Positions 43,038 to 52,967 of a stretch of 64,000 bases of DNA are shown piece by piece; positions within the stretch are counted from its first letter, which is position 1, and every line of letters starts with the position of its first letter. This DNA comes from Natronoflexus pectinivorans (GTDB lineage Bacteria; Bacteroidota; Bacteroidia; Bacteroidales; Marinilabiliaceae), in assembly GCF_004345615.1 (NCBI RefSeq), contig NZ_SLWK01000004.1, positions 186,001-250,000 on the forward strand, written 5' to 3'. The notes beneath the pieces were generated by a model, which worked only from the letters and a program-made list of their open reading frames with translations, was not told where the DNA came from and ran no database searches. The position numbers and the translations under genes are program-made.

Positions 43038-45497
43038 TTATTTCACCTGAATTTCAATCCTTGCATTTCTTACACCCGGTGCTTTAGCTTCAAATACAAT
43101 GGTACCTGGTTGATCCCCTGATTGCACTATGGCAGTCAATTGACCATTAAACAATGACATCTGTGGTTTATGGAAAAGCTCAAGACTTGATGGATCTCCA
43201 TTGGCTGAAGCTCTGTATTTGCCAGCACCTGAGGCATCAAATCTTATTAGCCGGGAATCAGTCGGCACAAGATTCCCATCACGATCAACAACCCTTACAT
43301 TTATATACGATAAGTCCTTACCATCGGCGTCAATGATGATCCTATCAGGTATTAACTCAATTCTATGAGCTCTGCCGGCTGTTACCATTCTTTCTTCTGC
43401 CACAGCACGTCCAGCCTCATCATAAGCAACAACCTTTAGCTCTCCGGGCTCATATTTAACATCCATCCACATCAACCGATAGCGATGTTGAAGTGTAGAA
43501 TCATTTTTGGTGCGGAATCCCTGACTCTTTCCGTTTAAAAAAAGTTCTGCTGATGGATAGTTTGTGTAAACAAAGACCGGTGTAATCTCACCTTCTCGTC
43601 CCTCCCAGTTCCAGTGTGGTAGAATATGAAGCGTTGCATCTTCCCTATTCCATACACTGCGATACAGAAAAAACCTGTCTTTGGGAATAAAAGCCAAATC
43701 GATAATTCCGAATAACGAACTTCTGCTTGGCCAGGCATCGGTATCGTATGGAGTAGGTTCACCTAAATAATCAAAGCCGGTCCAAACGAATTGTCCCATA
43801 GTCCATTCATAATCATCGGCAAGAGCAAAATCTTCATCGGGCAAGTTTGACCATGAACAATATTCTAAGTCGTATGAGGACGACTGATGGTCATCATAAA
43901 TAGCATTTATCTTAATTTCTGGTGGAAATTTGTAGACTCCCCTGGAACTTACTGTAGAACCGGTCTCTGAACCAAGCACGAATCTCTGAGGCAGCCTCTC
44001 ATAAGTTTCTACATAACGATGAGTTCGGTAGTTCAATCCGGGGATGTCAATCAAAGCAGCAAAACCATTATCTAAAACACAAGAGACACGGTCCATTCCA
44101 CAATTTACAGGCCGAGTTGGGTCTTCTCTATGACAAATATCCTGAAGGAATTTTGCGACCCTAAATCCATCAGGGCTGCATTGAGTTGGAACTTCATTGC
44201 CAATACTCCACATGATCACACTCGGATTGTTTCTAAAGTTCCTGATCATGTTTACAAGATCTTTCTCTGCCCACTCATCAAAAAACCGATGATAGCCGTT
44301 TTTTACTTTTGCTCTATCCCACTCATCAAAAGACTCAACGATAACCATGAAGCCCATTTCGTCGCATAATTCAACCAATTCGGGAGTAGGCATGTTATGT
44401 GCAGTGCGTATAGCATCTACTCCCATGTCCTTTAAAAGTACAAGTTGCCTTCTTAGTGCAGCTGTATTTACGGCAGCACCAAGTGGGCCTAAATCATGGT
44501 GATTATTTACCCCCTGAAATTTTCTTCGCTGACCATTCAGAAAAAAACCTTTCTCTGGAACAAATTTTATATCTCGTACCCCGAATCGTGTAGTATAAAC
44601 ATCAACCAATTCGTCTCTATAATAAATCCTGCTAACGGCTTCGTACAATCCGGGAGATTCAGGTGTCCACAATTCTGGTTCATTAATGAGAAAATGCTGC
44701 TCATAGGGTCTGTCCTCAAAAAACTTCTGATTTGTTTCCTGGCTGGCAACCATTTTACCCCAACGGTCATAAATTTTCGTGTTTACACGAACATTTTGAC
44801 CATTCTCTGCATTATTCAACTCCGTGACAAGTTTTACGGATGCAAACTCCTTGGTAACATGTGGAGTTGTGATAAATGTACCCCAAACAGGTACATGCAC
44901 TTCATTTGTCACGATTAGATGAACATTTCTGTACAAACCTGCACCAGGATACCAGCGACTGGAGAACTCCTGATTCTCCAATCGAACAGCCATCACATTG
45001 TTTTTTCCATCATCATTCAGATATTCTGTTATATCAAAGTGAAAAGAGTTATATCCATATGGCCAAAAACCAACCTCCGCTCCATTTATAAACACCTGAG
45101 CTTCGCTCATGGCTCCATCAAATAAAATATTTACCCGTTGTTCACCTTTTACAAAGCCATCAACATCAAAAGTGGTCCTATACCATCCAACACCCATATA
45201 AGGAAGTCCTCCTGTTCTCCCCGTTTTCCTTGTTGGAATAGTCTCATAATTCTGTTCAACAGCTACAATTTGTAAATCATGCTCTTCATTAAAAGGGCCA
45301 TATATTGCCCAATCATGTGGAATAGATACTGTTTCCCATTTGGTATCAGAAAACTCAGGATTTATGGCCTCCGGGAAATCTCCACGAGTAAATTTCCAAT
45401 TTCTTTCAAGTGTAATTTGCTGGCGTACCGATTCTCCCGAAAGCATACTTGAAACCAACAAAAATGTAAAACATGACAACACAATTCTTTTGATCAT
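43038..45497 (-). CDS. GH2 family glycosidase (beta-galactosidase-like, GalB type)
   Basis: An 819-residue exported enzyme with a cleavable signal peptide (MIKRIVLSCFTFLLVSSMLSG) and probably periplasmic. Domains: sugar-binding jelly roll (about 25-200, VGWYRTTFDV, FINGAEVGFWPYGY), Ig-like (about 205-305), TIM barrel (about 310-610) with RTAHNMPTPELVELCDEMG, acid/base Glu in WSIGNEVPTQ and nucleophile Glu in LGSETGSTVSSRG, then DUF4982-like and invasin/Ig-like C-terminal domains (YPSAELFLNGKSQG; RVVDRDGNLVPT). This architecture is shared by many Bacteroidota beta-galactosidases, but also by some beta-glucuronidases and others. In a xyloglucan-type locus it would strip beta-1,2-galactose from side chains (inference). 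Confidence 0.9.
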   Translation of the reverse strand: MIKRIVLSCFTFLLVSSMLSGESVRQQITLERNWKFTRGDFPEAINPEFSDTKWETVSIPHDWAIYGPFNEEHDLQIVAVEQNYETIPTRKTGRTGGLPYMGVGWYRTTFDVDGFVKGEQRVNILFDGAMSEAQVFINGAEVGFWPYGYNSFHFDITEYLNDDGKNNVMAVRLENQEFSSRWYPGAGLYRNVHLIVTNEVHVPVWGTFITTPHVTKEFASVKLVTELNNAENGQNVRVNTKIYDRWGKMVASQETNQKFFEDRPYEQHFLINEPELWTPESPGLYEAVSRIYYRDELVDVYTTRFGVRDIKFVPEKGFFLNGQRRKFQGVNNHHDLGPLGAAVNTAALRRQLVLLKDMGVDAIRTAHNMPTPELVELCDEMGFMVIVESFDEWDRAKVKNGYHRFFDEWAEKDLVNMIRNFRNNPSVIMWSIGNEVPTQCSPDGFRVAKFLQDICHREDPTRPVNCGMDRVSCVLDNGFAALIDIPGLNYRTHRYVETYERLPQRFVLGSETGSTVSSRGVYKFPPEIKINAIYDDHQSSSYDLEYCSWSNLPDEDFALADDYEWTMGQFVWTGFDYLGEPTPYDTDAWPSRSSLFGIIDLAFIPKDRFFLYRSVWNREDATLHILPHWNWEGREGEITPVFVYTNYPSAELFLNGKSQGFRTKNDSTLQHRYRLMWMDVKYEPGELKVVAYDEAGRAVAEERMVTAGRAHRIELIPDRIIIDADGKDLSYINVRVVDRDGNLVPTDSRLIRFDASGAGKYRASANGDPSSLELFHKPQMSLFNGQLTAIVQSGDQPGTIVFEAKAPGVRNARIEIQVK

Positions 45498-45819
45498 AAT
45501 ATAGGATTTTAAGTGTTATTAATTGGATTTTCTCATAAATCTGCAAAACTATAAGGATTTAAAAGCAGAAACATAAATGATAATATTCAGCTAAGATATA
45601 AAAATCAGAGAATATTTAAGTATTTGTATAGACAAGTTATACATCTAAAACAAACCGAATAGTGATAGACAAAACAATAAGCAAATATTAAAAGTAAAAA
45701 ATCCACAAAGGCTTGTAAATTAAGATACAAACCTTTGTGGACTAACAGAATTAAATAAAAATTTTCTAAACTATTTCAATTACTGTTACAAAGCATATTT
45801 TCATGCGCGCGAACATGAA
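45498..45819. other. Intergenic region between GH9 and GH2 genes
   Basis: AT-rich sequence with the terminator at 45702-45741 after GH9. The remainder upstream of the GH2 ATG at 45497 presumably carries its promoter; none is clear by eye. Confidence 0.6.
45702..45741 (-). terminator. Terminator after GH9
   Basis: TCCACAAAGGCTTGTA (45702-45717) pairs with TACAAACCTTTGTGGA (45726-45741) with one mismatch, and A-rich left flank, 79 bp beyond the GH9 stop on the minus strand. Confidence 0.8.
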
Positions 45820-47541
45820 TCATTTTTGTGTTAACAATGCGTCAATGGCACCTGAAAGATAAACAAGGGGGGCATTCCAATTTATCGCTACTTCATTGGT
45901 AGAATAGCTACATTCCAAATCCACATATGATTTTGCGGGATAAGGACTACGTTCCACTTCCGGGCCACAATCGGTAAGAACAGAAACATTCGGACCACCG
46001 GCCAAGAAACCAGGAACAGGTGCTTCATTATCATCGGCCTCAGAGGGTCGGTGATGAATGTTCATGACTTTCTTATAACCAAATCCAGTAACAAAGCAAT
46101 ATCCGGTAGCGTTGCGTCCAAGAATATAGTCAAGATCAGACAAAGCTGAATACAGATAATCCCTGTTACCGGTTAATTGATATCCTTTGATCTTTAACAT
46201 CCCTTCATTGGCAACCTGGGAATTGCTACCCCATACAAAATTCTGAATACTTACGCCATAAGGAGCCGTTTTTGATGCTTCAACAAGTTCATCAATTAGA
46301 GCGATAAAATCATTCCTTAATCCAAGGTTCCTGACAATCTCAGGCAATTCATCGTAGTTGTTTAATAAAGAAATAAAACCTAAAGCATAAACCTGGCTCC
46401 ATGATGGCACGACGGGCTTGCTGTATTTTTCTATAATCACATCAAGATACTCATCCTTTCCTGTTGATAAGAACAGTTCTGATGCTGTCCAGAAAAACTC
46501 ATCACTAAAATTACGGTCGCCATACCCACCAGTGAAGATATCTTCTGGCTGTACATAAGGCAAATTGGGATTACTCATGGCCCACCCCCATGCTTTTTCA
46601 GCCTTTTGCAAACATTTCTCGGCCAAACCGGGAAAATGTGACTCATAATCCTTCAAGACCCTATAAGCTTTTGCAGCAACAGCTGCATAGTTTAATGTCG
46701 CTGCCGTACCTTTTGATACAACAAACCGATCGTTTGTGGCTTCATGCGGCATCACCATCCCTTCGAAATTTTTAGTCGTTAACTTATGGTAAACGCCACC
46801 ATCATGGGGATCCTGCATGGTTAACATCCATTTGAGATTATAAAGAGTTTCCGACAATAAGTCAGGAACACCACTACCACTTTCAGGAATATTTACATCT
46901 AGTTTTTTATAGTAATCCGTGAAGTGAGTCAGTGCTGAAAGCAAAGTGTATGTTGTGATTCCGCTATTAACAATGTATTTGTTATAATCTCCGGCATCAT
47001 ACCACCCAAGTGGTGAGGATATTATTGTTCCTTCCGGCCTGTTTTCATCAGCTGCCGAAGAATGAACATAAATAACGGTATCGGGATGACCGGCAGGACG
47101 AGCCCATCTACCACCATATTGAGCTTCAATTGCCATACCTGAGCGATTATAGTAGAAAGCCTCTAAAGCCGCTTTGGTGATTTCTCTGAATGGCTGATCT
47201 TTCACCTGTATTTCAAAGTTCTCATCGGTCTCAGGCAATACCACTAAATAGGTACCGGGAACATTTAATTGAGAAAAGTCAACTTTACGCACCGCGTCAC
47301 CAGATTGCTCCCAGAACAATGGTTCTTCCGGAATTGCAGAAAAAACCTCATTTCCCTGAGCATCAATTATTATAACATTGTTCACATCCTCTGCTACCAA
47401 CAATAACTTTGGAGCATTGGTAATATACCCAACCTGATTGTATAGAACAGGCATCTCCTTTTCATTATTTTCCTGTTGTGAACAGGAAAGTATTTTTAAT
47501 GCGGCAATAAAAAGGATTAAGAGTTTGGATAAATCTTTCAT
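45820..47541 (-). CDS. GH9 endoglucanase-like lipoprotein
   Basis: A 573-residue lipoprotein; the ATG at 47541 (MKDLSKLLILF) gives a clean signal with lipobox KILSC (Cys20), whereas the ATG at 47586 adds 15 polar residues. An N-terminal Ig-like CelD_N domain (about 30-115, VLYNQVGYITNAPKLLLVA) precedes the (alpha/alpha)6 catalytic barrel (about 125-570). Catalytic features: DAGDYNKYIV (base Asp pair), the HHRPSEAD segment, and acid Glu in CSYSTNEVAINWNAPLVY. This is the usual build of bacterial GH9 endo-beta-1,4-glucanases. Downstream of GH94 with a 97-bp gap, it probably shares a transcript with it and the GPH symporter. It would cut beta-glucan chains outside the inner membrane, supplying cello-oligosaccharides to the cytoplasmic phosphorylase. 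Confidence 0.93.
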   Translation of the reverse strand: MKDLSKLLILFIAALKILSCSQQENNEKEMPVLYNQVGYITNAPKLLLVAEDVNNVIIIDAQGNEVFSAIPEEPLFWEQSGDAVRKVDFSQLNVPGTYLVVLPETDENFEIQVKDQPFREITKAALEAFYYNRSGMAIEAQYGGRWARPAGHPDTVIYVHSSAADENRPEGTIISSPLGWYDAGDYNKYIVNSGITTYTLLSALTHFTDYYKKLDVNIPESGSGVPDLLSETLYNLKWMLTMQDPHDGGVYHKLTTKNFEGMVMPHEATNDRFVVSKGTAATLNYAAVAAKAYRVLKDYESHFPGLAEKCLQKAEKAWGWAMSNPNLPYVQPEDIFTGGYGDRNFSDEFFWTASELFLSTGKDEYLDVIIEKYSKPVVPSWSQVYALGFISLLNNYDELPEIVRNLGLRNDFIALIDELVEASKTAPYGVSIQNFVWGSNSQVANEGMLKIKGYQLTGNRDYLYSALSDLDYILGRNATGYCFVTGFGYKKVMNIHHRPSEADDNEAPVPGFLAGGPNVSVLTDCGPEVERSPYPAKSYVDLECSYSTNEVAINWNAPLVYLSGAIDALLTQK

Positions 47542-47638
47542 AAGATTGCTATTTAAGGGTTTAGTTTTCTCAAAGAATCGCAACACCTCTTGTGATTTCT
47601 TCCATGTTACACGAGGTTCTAACAGACATCCATATCAA

Positions 47639-50071
47639 TTACCCCATTATTACTTCCACATCTAAAACCTCACCAGGAGAATACGGAACAATTGCATCAT
47701 TGCAATTTTTCCCATTAACCCTGATCTCCTTTACTCCTTTACATACGCCATCGGGGTTTTCAACTTTTATATTATAAATTGTGCCACGCAATTTTCGACT
47801 AACTTCATATCCCTTCCAGCTTGCAGGTATGCAGGGATCAATAATAATTCCGTCGTAATCGGGTCGAACACCTAAAATATAACGGGTTATGGCATAATAG
47901 TTCCAGGCTGCGGTACCGGTAAGCCATGAGTTTTTTGCCTCTCCCGGCTTGTGTGCATCTTTACCCGCAATCATTTGTGAGTAAACGTAAGGCTCGGTTT
48001 TGTGCAAATCACTGATGTCCTCAAGGTATGCCGGACAAATCTTCCTGTAATAATCCCAGGCCTGATCGCCACGTCCAATTACTGTTTCGCCTATCATGAT
48101 CCAGGGATTGTTATGACAAAAAATGCCTGCATTTTCCTTATAACCTGCAGGATAAGTAGAAATTTCTCCATATTCGAGCACATAACTGGTAAAGGCCGGA
48201 TTGTTTAAGACAATACCATATTCGCAATCCAGGCGTTCTTTTACAGCATCTAGCGCTTTATGAACCATCCCTTCCTCTTTACCAATTTCAGCCATTGAAC
48301 ACCATCCCTGGGATTCAATAAAAATTTGTCCCTCCTGATTTTCTTTGCTCCCTACCTTTTTGCCATAAAAATCGTATGCTCTTAAATACCAATCACCATC
48401 CCATCCATGTTGTTTAATGGTTTCCACCATTCTATGCACATGAGGCTCGGCTGCATCAGCCTCGTCATTTTTACCAATTTGACGACATAGTTTTACAAAC
48501 TCACGACCATAAACCACAAAAAGTCCGGCTATCATAATCGATTCGGCAGTTCCACCGCTTTTATTCTCTGTGGTTTGAAAAGATTCATTCGGATTGGTTG
48601 AAAAACAATTGAGGTTAAGACAATCGTTCCAATCAGCCCGACCGATTAACGGCAAACCATGTGGCCCTAAATTATTCACTACATGATAAAATGATACCTT
48701 AAGATGATCAAAATGCGGTTTAGCTCTTGATTCATCATTGTCAAATGGCACCATCTCATCCAGGATTCCATAATCACCGGTTTCTTTAATATATTCTGTG
48801 GTTGATAAAATCAACCACAACGGGTCATCATTAAAATTCCCACCAATAGCGTCATTCCCTCTTTTGGTAAGAGGTTGATATTGGTGATATGCGCCACCAT
48901 CTTCAAATTGGGTAGAGGCTATATCTATGATTCGCTCCTTTGCTCGTTCCGGAATCTGATGAACAAATCCGATTAGATCCTGGTTTGAATCACGAAACCC
49001 CATTCCTCTTCCAATTCCAACTTCAAAAAACGAAGCTGAACGGGACATGTTAAAAGTCACCATACATTGATACTGGTTCCAGATATTCACCATTCTGTCC
49101 AGTTTTTCATCACCACTGTTAAGTACATAAACACTTAGTAAATCGTCCCAGTATTTTTGCAAATCATTCCAGGCGGCATCTACTTTTTCCGGAGTATTGA
49201 ACCGTTTAATTGCATCATTTGCTTTGGCTTTATTGATTACATTTTTAGATTCCCACTTTTCATCATCGGAATTCTCAACATAGCCAAGAATAAACACCAA
49301 CTCTTTTGATTCTCCCGGTTTCAGATCAATTTCAAGATAATGAGAAGCCACGGGTGACCACCCGTGTGCATGGGAATTTCGTGGTTTTCCTTCAAGCACC
49401 GCCAGAGGACCACTGTACTCATTATACAGCCCCACAAAACTCTCCCTGTCGGTATCAAACCCCTGAATTTCTGAATTAACATGATAGAAAGCATAGTGAT
49501 TTCGTCTCTCTTTGTATTCTGTTTTATGGTAAATTGTTGATCCAACAATTTCAACTTCACCGGTACTTAAATTCCTCTGAAGGTTATTCTGATCATCTTC
49601 CGCATTCCACAAGCACCATTCCATAAATGAGAAAAGCTTAAAGCTCTTAACATCTGGACTATTATTAGTGAGCTTTACTTTTTGAACTTCGCACCATGAT
49701 TTTAATGGAACAAAAAACAGAACTTCAGCTTCCAGACCATTCTTCTCTCCTTTTATCCTTGTATAACTCAATCCATGCCGGCATTCGTATTTATCCAATG
49801 GCGTTTTCACAGGCTTCCATCCGGGAGACCAAACTGTGTCATTATCCTTAATATAGAAATATCTGCCACCGTTATCCATCGGTACATTATTGTACCTATA
49901 TCTGGTTAATCTCCTAAATTTTGCATCTTTATAAAAAGCATACCCCCCTGCACTGTTGGAAATTAAAGAAAAGAAATCCTCATTGCCAAGATAGTTTATC
50001 CATGGCCATGGAGTTACCGGGTCTGTAATTACATACTCCCTGTTTTCGTCATCAAAATATCCGTACTTCAT
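47639..50071 (-). CDS. GH94 cellobiose phosphorylase
   Basis: An 810-residue cytoplasmic enzyme (no signal peptide) that splits cellobiose with phosphate into glucose 1-phosphate and glucose. It starts [16 protein letters not shown], typical of cellobiose phosphorylases, and has the full domain set: N-terminal beta-sandwich (about 1-275), helical linker, (alpha/alpha)6 barrel (about 320-730) and C-terminal jelly roll. Motifs: [25 protein letters not shown], catalytic Asp in [11 protein letters not shown], and [10 protein letters not shown]. The length equals known cellobiose phosphorylases. It lies 42 bp after the GPH symporter gene and before GH9, a transport-phosphorolysis unit. Specificity for cellobiose over laminaribiose or N,N'-diacetylchitobiose is favoured by the N-terminus and by the GH9/GH5 context. 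Confidence 0.92.
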   Translation of the reverse strand: MKYGYFDDENREYVITDPVTPWPWINYLGNEDFFSLISNSAGGYAFYKDAKFRRLTRYRYNNVPMDNGGRYFYIKDNDTVWSPGWKPVKTPLDKYECRHGLSYTRIKGEKNGLEAEVLFFVPLKSWCEVQKVKLTNNSPDVKSFKLFSFMEWCLWNAEDDQNNLQRNLSTGEVEIVGSTIYHKTEYKERRNHYAFYHVNSEIQGFDTDRESFVGLYNEYSGPLAVLEGKPRNSHAHGWSPVASHYLEIDLKPGESKELVFILGYVENSDDEKWESKNVINKAKANDAIKRFNTPEKVDAAWNDLQKYWDDLLSVYVLNSGDEKLDRMVNIWNQYQCMVTFNMSRSASFFEVGIGRGMGFRDSNQDLIGFVHQIPERAKERIIDIASTQFEDGGAYHQYQPLTKRGNDAIGGNFNDDPLWLILSTTEYIKETGDYGILDEMVPFDNDESRAKPHFDHLKVSFYHVVNNLGPHGLPLIGRADWNDCLNLNCFSTNPNESFQTTENKSGGTAESIMIAGLFVVYGREFVKLCRQIGKNDEADAAEPHVHRMVETIKQHGWDGDWYLRAYDFYGKKVGSKENQEGQIFIESQGWCSMAEIGKEEGMVHKALDAVKERLDCEYGIVLNNPAFTSYVLEYGEISTYPAGYKENAGIFCHNNPWIMIGETVIGRGDQAWDYYRKICPAYLEDISDLHKTEPYVYSQMIAGKDAHKPGEAKNSWLTGTAAWNYYAITRYILGVRPDYDGIIIDPCIPASWKGYEVSRKLRGTIYNIKVENPDGVCKGVKEIRVNGKNCNDAIVPYSPGEVLDVEVIMG

Positions 50072-50113
50072 CTTTATTATTAACTTTCTAATTATCTTTA
50101 AATATCCTCAATC

Positions 50114-51730
50114 TCATTGCTCTTTAGTCTCCAGAACTCTTCTTTGTGCCAACTCAAGAGTAATTTCATTCATCTTAGCTTGATTTAATGGATATAAATA
50201 CATTAAAACAGCTCCTATTAGTGCGATCAATGAAGGAATCCAGCTCATCAACATAATAATTCCGGGTACTGCACCTTGTATGGCTGCAGTACTTTGCCCA
50301 TCATAATTAAAGGCTGCAAGTACAAATCCAATGATGGCTCCGGCTACACCACCCCCAAATTTCGTTGAAAATGACCCGGCAGAATAAATCAATCCTGTTG
50401 CCCTCCGGCGATTAATATACTCTGAATAGTCAGCAGCATCTCCCAACATAGCAAAAAAGAGGGTTGGGAAAATGGCCGCAGCAAATTCTGATATTACTCC
50501 TATTGTAAATATTGCCATCATATCACCAGGTCCGCAAAAAACAAACAATGCATTTACAGCGCCTGAAAATATCAAGGCAACAATAAACAAGTTTCGTTTC
50601 CCCCATTTCCTGGCCAAAGCAGCGGTAGCCATGGCACCTCCTATGGACGCAATCATGAGAGCCACCATGTATGTTCCAGCCATTAACTGATTGTGCAGAT
50701 AATGGGTAAAATATATAACAATGATGCCCTGCTTTATAGAATTATATATTTGAAACAATAAACCAATCAGTAGCAAAATAATCCAGGGCCTGTTTCTGAA
50801 CAGATCTTTTAAATCTCTCTTTAAGTCAGTTTTTTGTGCTTTAGGAGGGGAAACCCGCTCCCTTGTAGTATAAAATGTAATTAAAAGCGACAACGAAAGA
50901 AAAACGGACATCAAATATATGGCCTTACTGTACCCACTGCTTTGATCAATGATTACAAATTCTCCTTCATCCAGATTTTCCTCGCCGGTTACAATAAAAC
51001 GGTAAGTCTCATGAGCTTTCATTGAGAAACTTTTGCCTTGCGTTGGAACATCAATGGAATCATGAATGAAAGGTTCAGCCCAGACAAACAGGCCAAAACC
51101 ATTTCTTGTTTTAATGTTTACATTTTCCACGTCCATGTTCGTGGATACAGCGACCTCGTATTTGTCAGAGTTTATTTGCGTTACTTGTACTTCCGGATTT
51201 ATATTTCCAAAATGAGCTACCAAAAACAATAAAGCTCCCTGTACCAGCATCCCACCGGTAAAAGCTCCAACCATTCGATAAGAACCTAAACTGGTACGCT
51301 CTTTATCGTCGCCTGACATAACAGCCATCAGCGCACCGTATGGTATATTGTTGGCTGTATAAACCAGGGTGAATATGATATAAGTGGTGTAGGCGTAAAT
51401 TAATTTCCCGACAGGACTCAAATTGGGTGCTGTAAATAACATAGAAAGTATGACACCAAGTGGAATTGCAGTCCAGAGTATCCATGGCCGGAATTTGCCG
51501 TACTTTGATTTGGTTCGATCACCTACAACGCCCATCATAATATCACTGATGCCATCACTTGAGCGGGCTATCAGTAACAATAATCCAACAGCGGCGGGAT
51601 TGAGGCCAAACACGTCGGTATAAAATATAAATAGAAATGTGGAAACTCCCCTCCAGGCAATATTTGCCGCTCCATCTCCAAATGCGTATCCGATTTTTTC
51701 CCTTATTGAAATCTTTTCGAAACTACTCAT
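50114..51730 (-). CDS. GPH-family sugar:cation symporter with periplasmic insert
   Basis: A 538-residue inner-membrane transporter of the glycoside-pentoside-hexuronide family (MelB-like), predicted with 12 helices. It begins IREKIGYAFGDGAANIAWR and has the family loop VGDRTKSKYGKFRPWILWTA (about 69-88). Members are usually about 450-480 residues. Here residues 176-268, between helices 5 and 6 and so on the periplasmic side, form an extra hydrophilic, beta-rich stretch (VTQINSDKYEVAVSTNMD..., KAHETYRFIVTGE). The gene is first in a minus-strand set with GH94 and GH9, which suggests cellobiose or cello-oligosaccharide uptake. Palindromes at 51801-51956 lie just upstream and may bind the neighbouring Nudix-type regulator. 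Confidence 0.92.
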   Translation of the reverse strand: MSSFEKISIREKIGYAFGDGAANIAWRGVSTFLFIFYTDVFGLNPAAVGLLLLIARSSDGISDIMMGVVGDRTKSKYGKFRPWILWTAIPLGVILSMLFTAPNLSPVGKLIYAYTTYIIFTLVYTANNIPYGALMAVMSGDDKERTSLGSYRMVGAFTGGMLVQGALLFLVAHFGNINPEVQVTQINSDKYEVAVSTNMDVENVNIKTRNGFGLFVWAEPFIHDSIDVPTQGKSFSMKAHETYRFIVTGEENLDEGEFVIIDQSSGYSKAIYLMSVFLSLSLLITFYTTRERVSPPKAQKTDLKRDLKDLFRNRPWIILLLIGLLFQIYNSIKQGIIVIYFTHYLHNQLMAGTYMVALMIASIGGAMATAALARKWGKRNLFIVALIFSGAVNALFVFCGPGDMMAIFTIGVISEFAAAIFPTLFFAMLGDAADYSEYINRRRATGLIYSAGSFSTKFGGGVAGAIIGFVLAAFNYDGQSTAAIQGAVPGIIMLMSWIPSLIALIGAVLMYLYPLNQAKMNEITLELAQRRVLETKEQ

Positions 51731-51800
51731 CAGAAATTATTTAGTTAATTCAAATGGCCTGATTGCCATATTTTCTTTTTAAGAATCTCCGGATTATCAA

Positions 51801-51956
51801 ATCCATAATTCGTTATGTATACATTATGGATGATGAGTCAAATTTTCTCAAGCTAAAACTTGGATGAAATCTGTTCCCAAATTATTGTTATAGCGAGGAA
51901 ATAATATTGTATTATTAAAATGCTTAACTCAACACTTAGTAATAAATTTGACTCAT
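51801..51956. promoter_or_regulatory. Cluster of dyad-symmetric sites upstream of GPH operon
   Basis: ATCCATAAT (51801-51809) and ATTATGGAT (51823-51831) form a perfect dyad around TCGTTATGTATAC, which itself holds GTATAC. ATGAGTCAAATTT (51833-51845) and AAATTTGACTCAT (51944-51956) form a second exact 13-bp inverted pair about 98 nt apart. The set sits between the Nudix-regulator gene and the symporter ATG, where operators would be expected. Confidence 0.5.
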
Positions 51957-51957
51957 A

Positions 51958-52722
51958 CTAAATTGCAAAATCAAAAAGCTCTTTACGAGTATTTTCGTAT
52001 ATCTCCCGATCGAAAACATACAAACGAGCAGGCTTATGTGCTACACCTTTTTGTTTTTCGTCAAGTGCCACAAGGTACTTCATTCTGGAGACCTTCTTTC
52101 TGAAATTTCTTTTATCCAGAGATACTCCGAGAACAACTTCGTACAATCGCTGTAGTTGAGAAAGCGTGAATTTAGGAGGAAGCAATTCAAATCCGATGGG
52201 TTCCTGAAGCAGTTTCTTTCTTAGTGCTGTTAAAGCTTCATTCAGAATTTCCATATGGTCAAACGCAAGTTCTTTGACCTCCGATACCGGGAACCAACTT
52301 ACATTCCTACCCTTCCATTCGAGTGTTACTTTATCGGTGGCCAATAATGAATAATATCCTACAGTGATAATTCGCTGATCTGGATCACGTCCATTGGCGG
52401 CAAGCCAGGCTTTATCATTCTCTCGAGTGATCCTTTGGGGAGAACCAAAAGTTTGAAACTGTTCAAGGTAGATATCCTTTAATCCGGTAAGATCAAATAA
52501 AATACGGGCAGCTGCAGCCTCAAGATCTTCATCTTCATAAATGTGGTTTCCTGTTAATGTCAAATCATTAAACTTCTCCTTGTCCGTTATTTCATCCTTT
52601 AGAACCCTATCTACCAATAAAACGTTCAGTTGTGTGAAATCAAATCCGAATATTACACAGTCTACTGATACATAATCATTAATTCGGGCTTTTGGTTTTG
52701 TAGTAATTACCTGATTACTCAT
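51958..52722 (-). CDS. Nudix-fold transcriptional regulator (NrtR/AraR type)
   Basis: A 254-residue protein from the ATG at 52722 (MSNQVITT); the ATG at 52743 would add 7 residues. The N-terminal Nudix fold (about 15-150) has VDCVIFGFDFTQLNVLLVDR and a degenerate Nudix box (DLEAAAARILFDLTGL) that has lost the REx2EE catalytic acids, so it should bind rather than hydrolyse a ligand. The C-terminal winged helix (about 170-250) has LPPKFTLSQLQRLYEVVLG and RNFRKKVSRM, typical of NrtR-like repressors and Bacteroides AraR. It sits immediately upstream of the GPH-GH94-GH9 genes, which it probably controls in response to a sugar or sugar phosphate. The ligand is unknown. Confidence 0.88.
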   Translation of the reverse strand: MSNQVITTKPKARINDYVSVDCVIFGFDFTQLNVLLVDRVLKDEITDKEKFNDLTLTGNHIYEDEDLEAAAARILFDLTGLKDIYLEQFQTFGSPQRITRENDKAWLAANGRDPDQRIITVGYYSLLATDKVTLEWKGRNVSWFPVSEVKELAFDHMEILNEALTALRKKLLQEPIGFELLPPKFTLSQLQRLYEVVLGVSLDKRNFRKKVSRMKYLVALDEKQKGVAHKPARLYVFDREIYENTRKELFDFAI

Positions 52723-52893
52723 TTCTAGTGTTTTTTGGCGCAATTCTAAGTGTTTCGATTACACTTTCGAAAATTTTTTGCTAATTTATGACTATATTTT
52801 AAAAAAACAAATTGCAAATTGAAATATTTTTCCAACAAGAGTTTATCATAACATTTGATTCCTTTTATTTGTAATTTAGAATAAAAAACAAAA

Positions 52894-52912
52894 AGTCCGC
52901 CAATAGCGGACT
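52894..52912 (-). terminator. Terminator after phosphatase gene
   Basis: AGTCCGC (52894-52900) pairs with GCGGACT (52906-52912); the A-rich left flank gives a U-tract on the minus strand. It follows the phosphatase gene ending at 52968. Confidence 0.8.
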
Positions 52913-52967
52913 CTTCATATTAATATTAACTCCTGACAATGAGAGGGAGGAAAAATATCAATAATCC

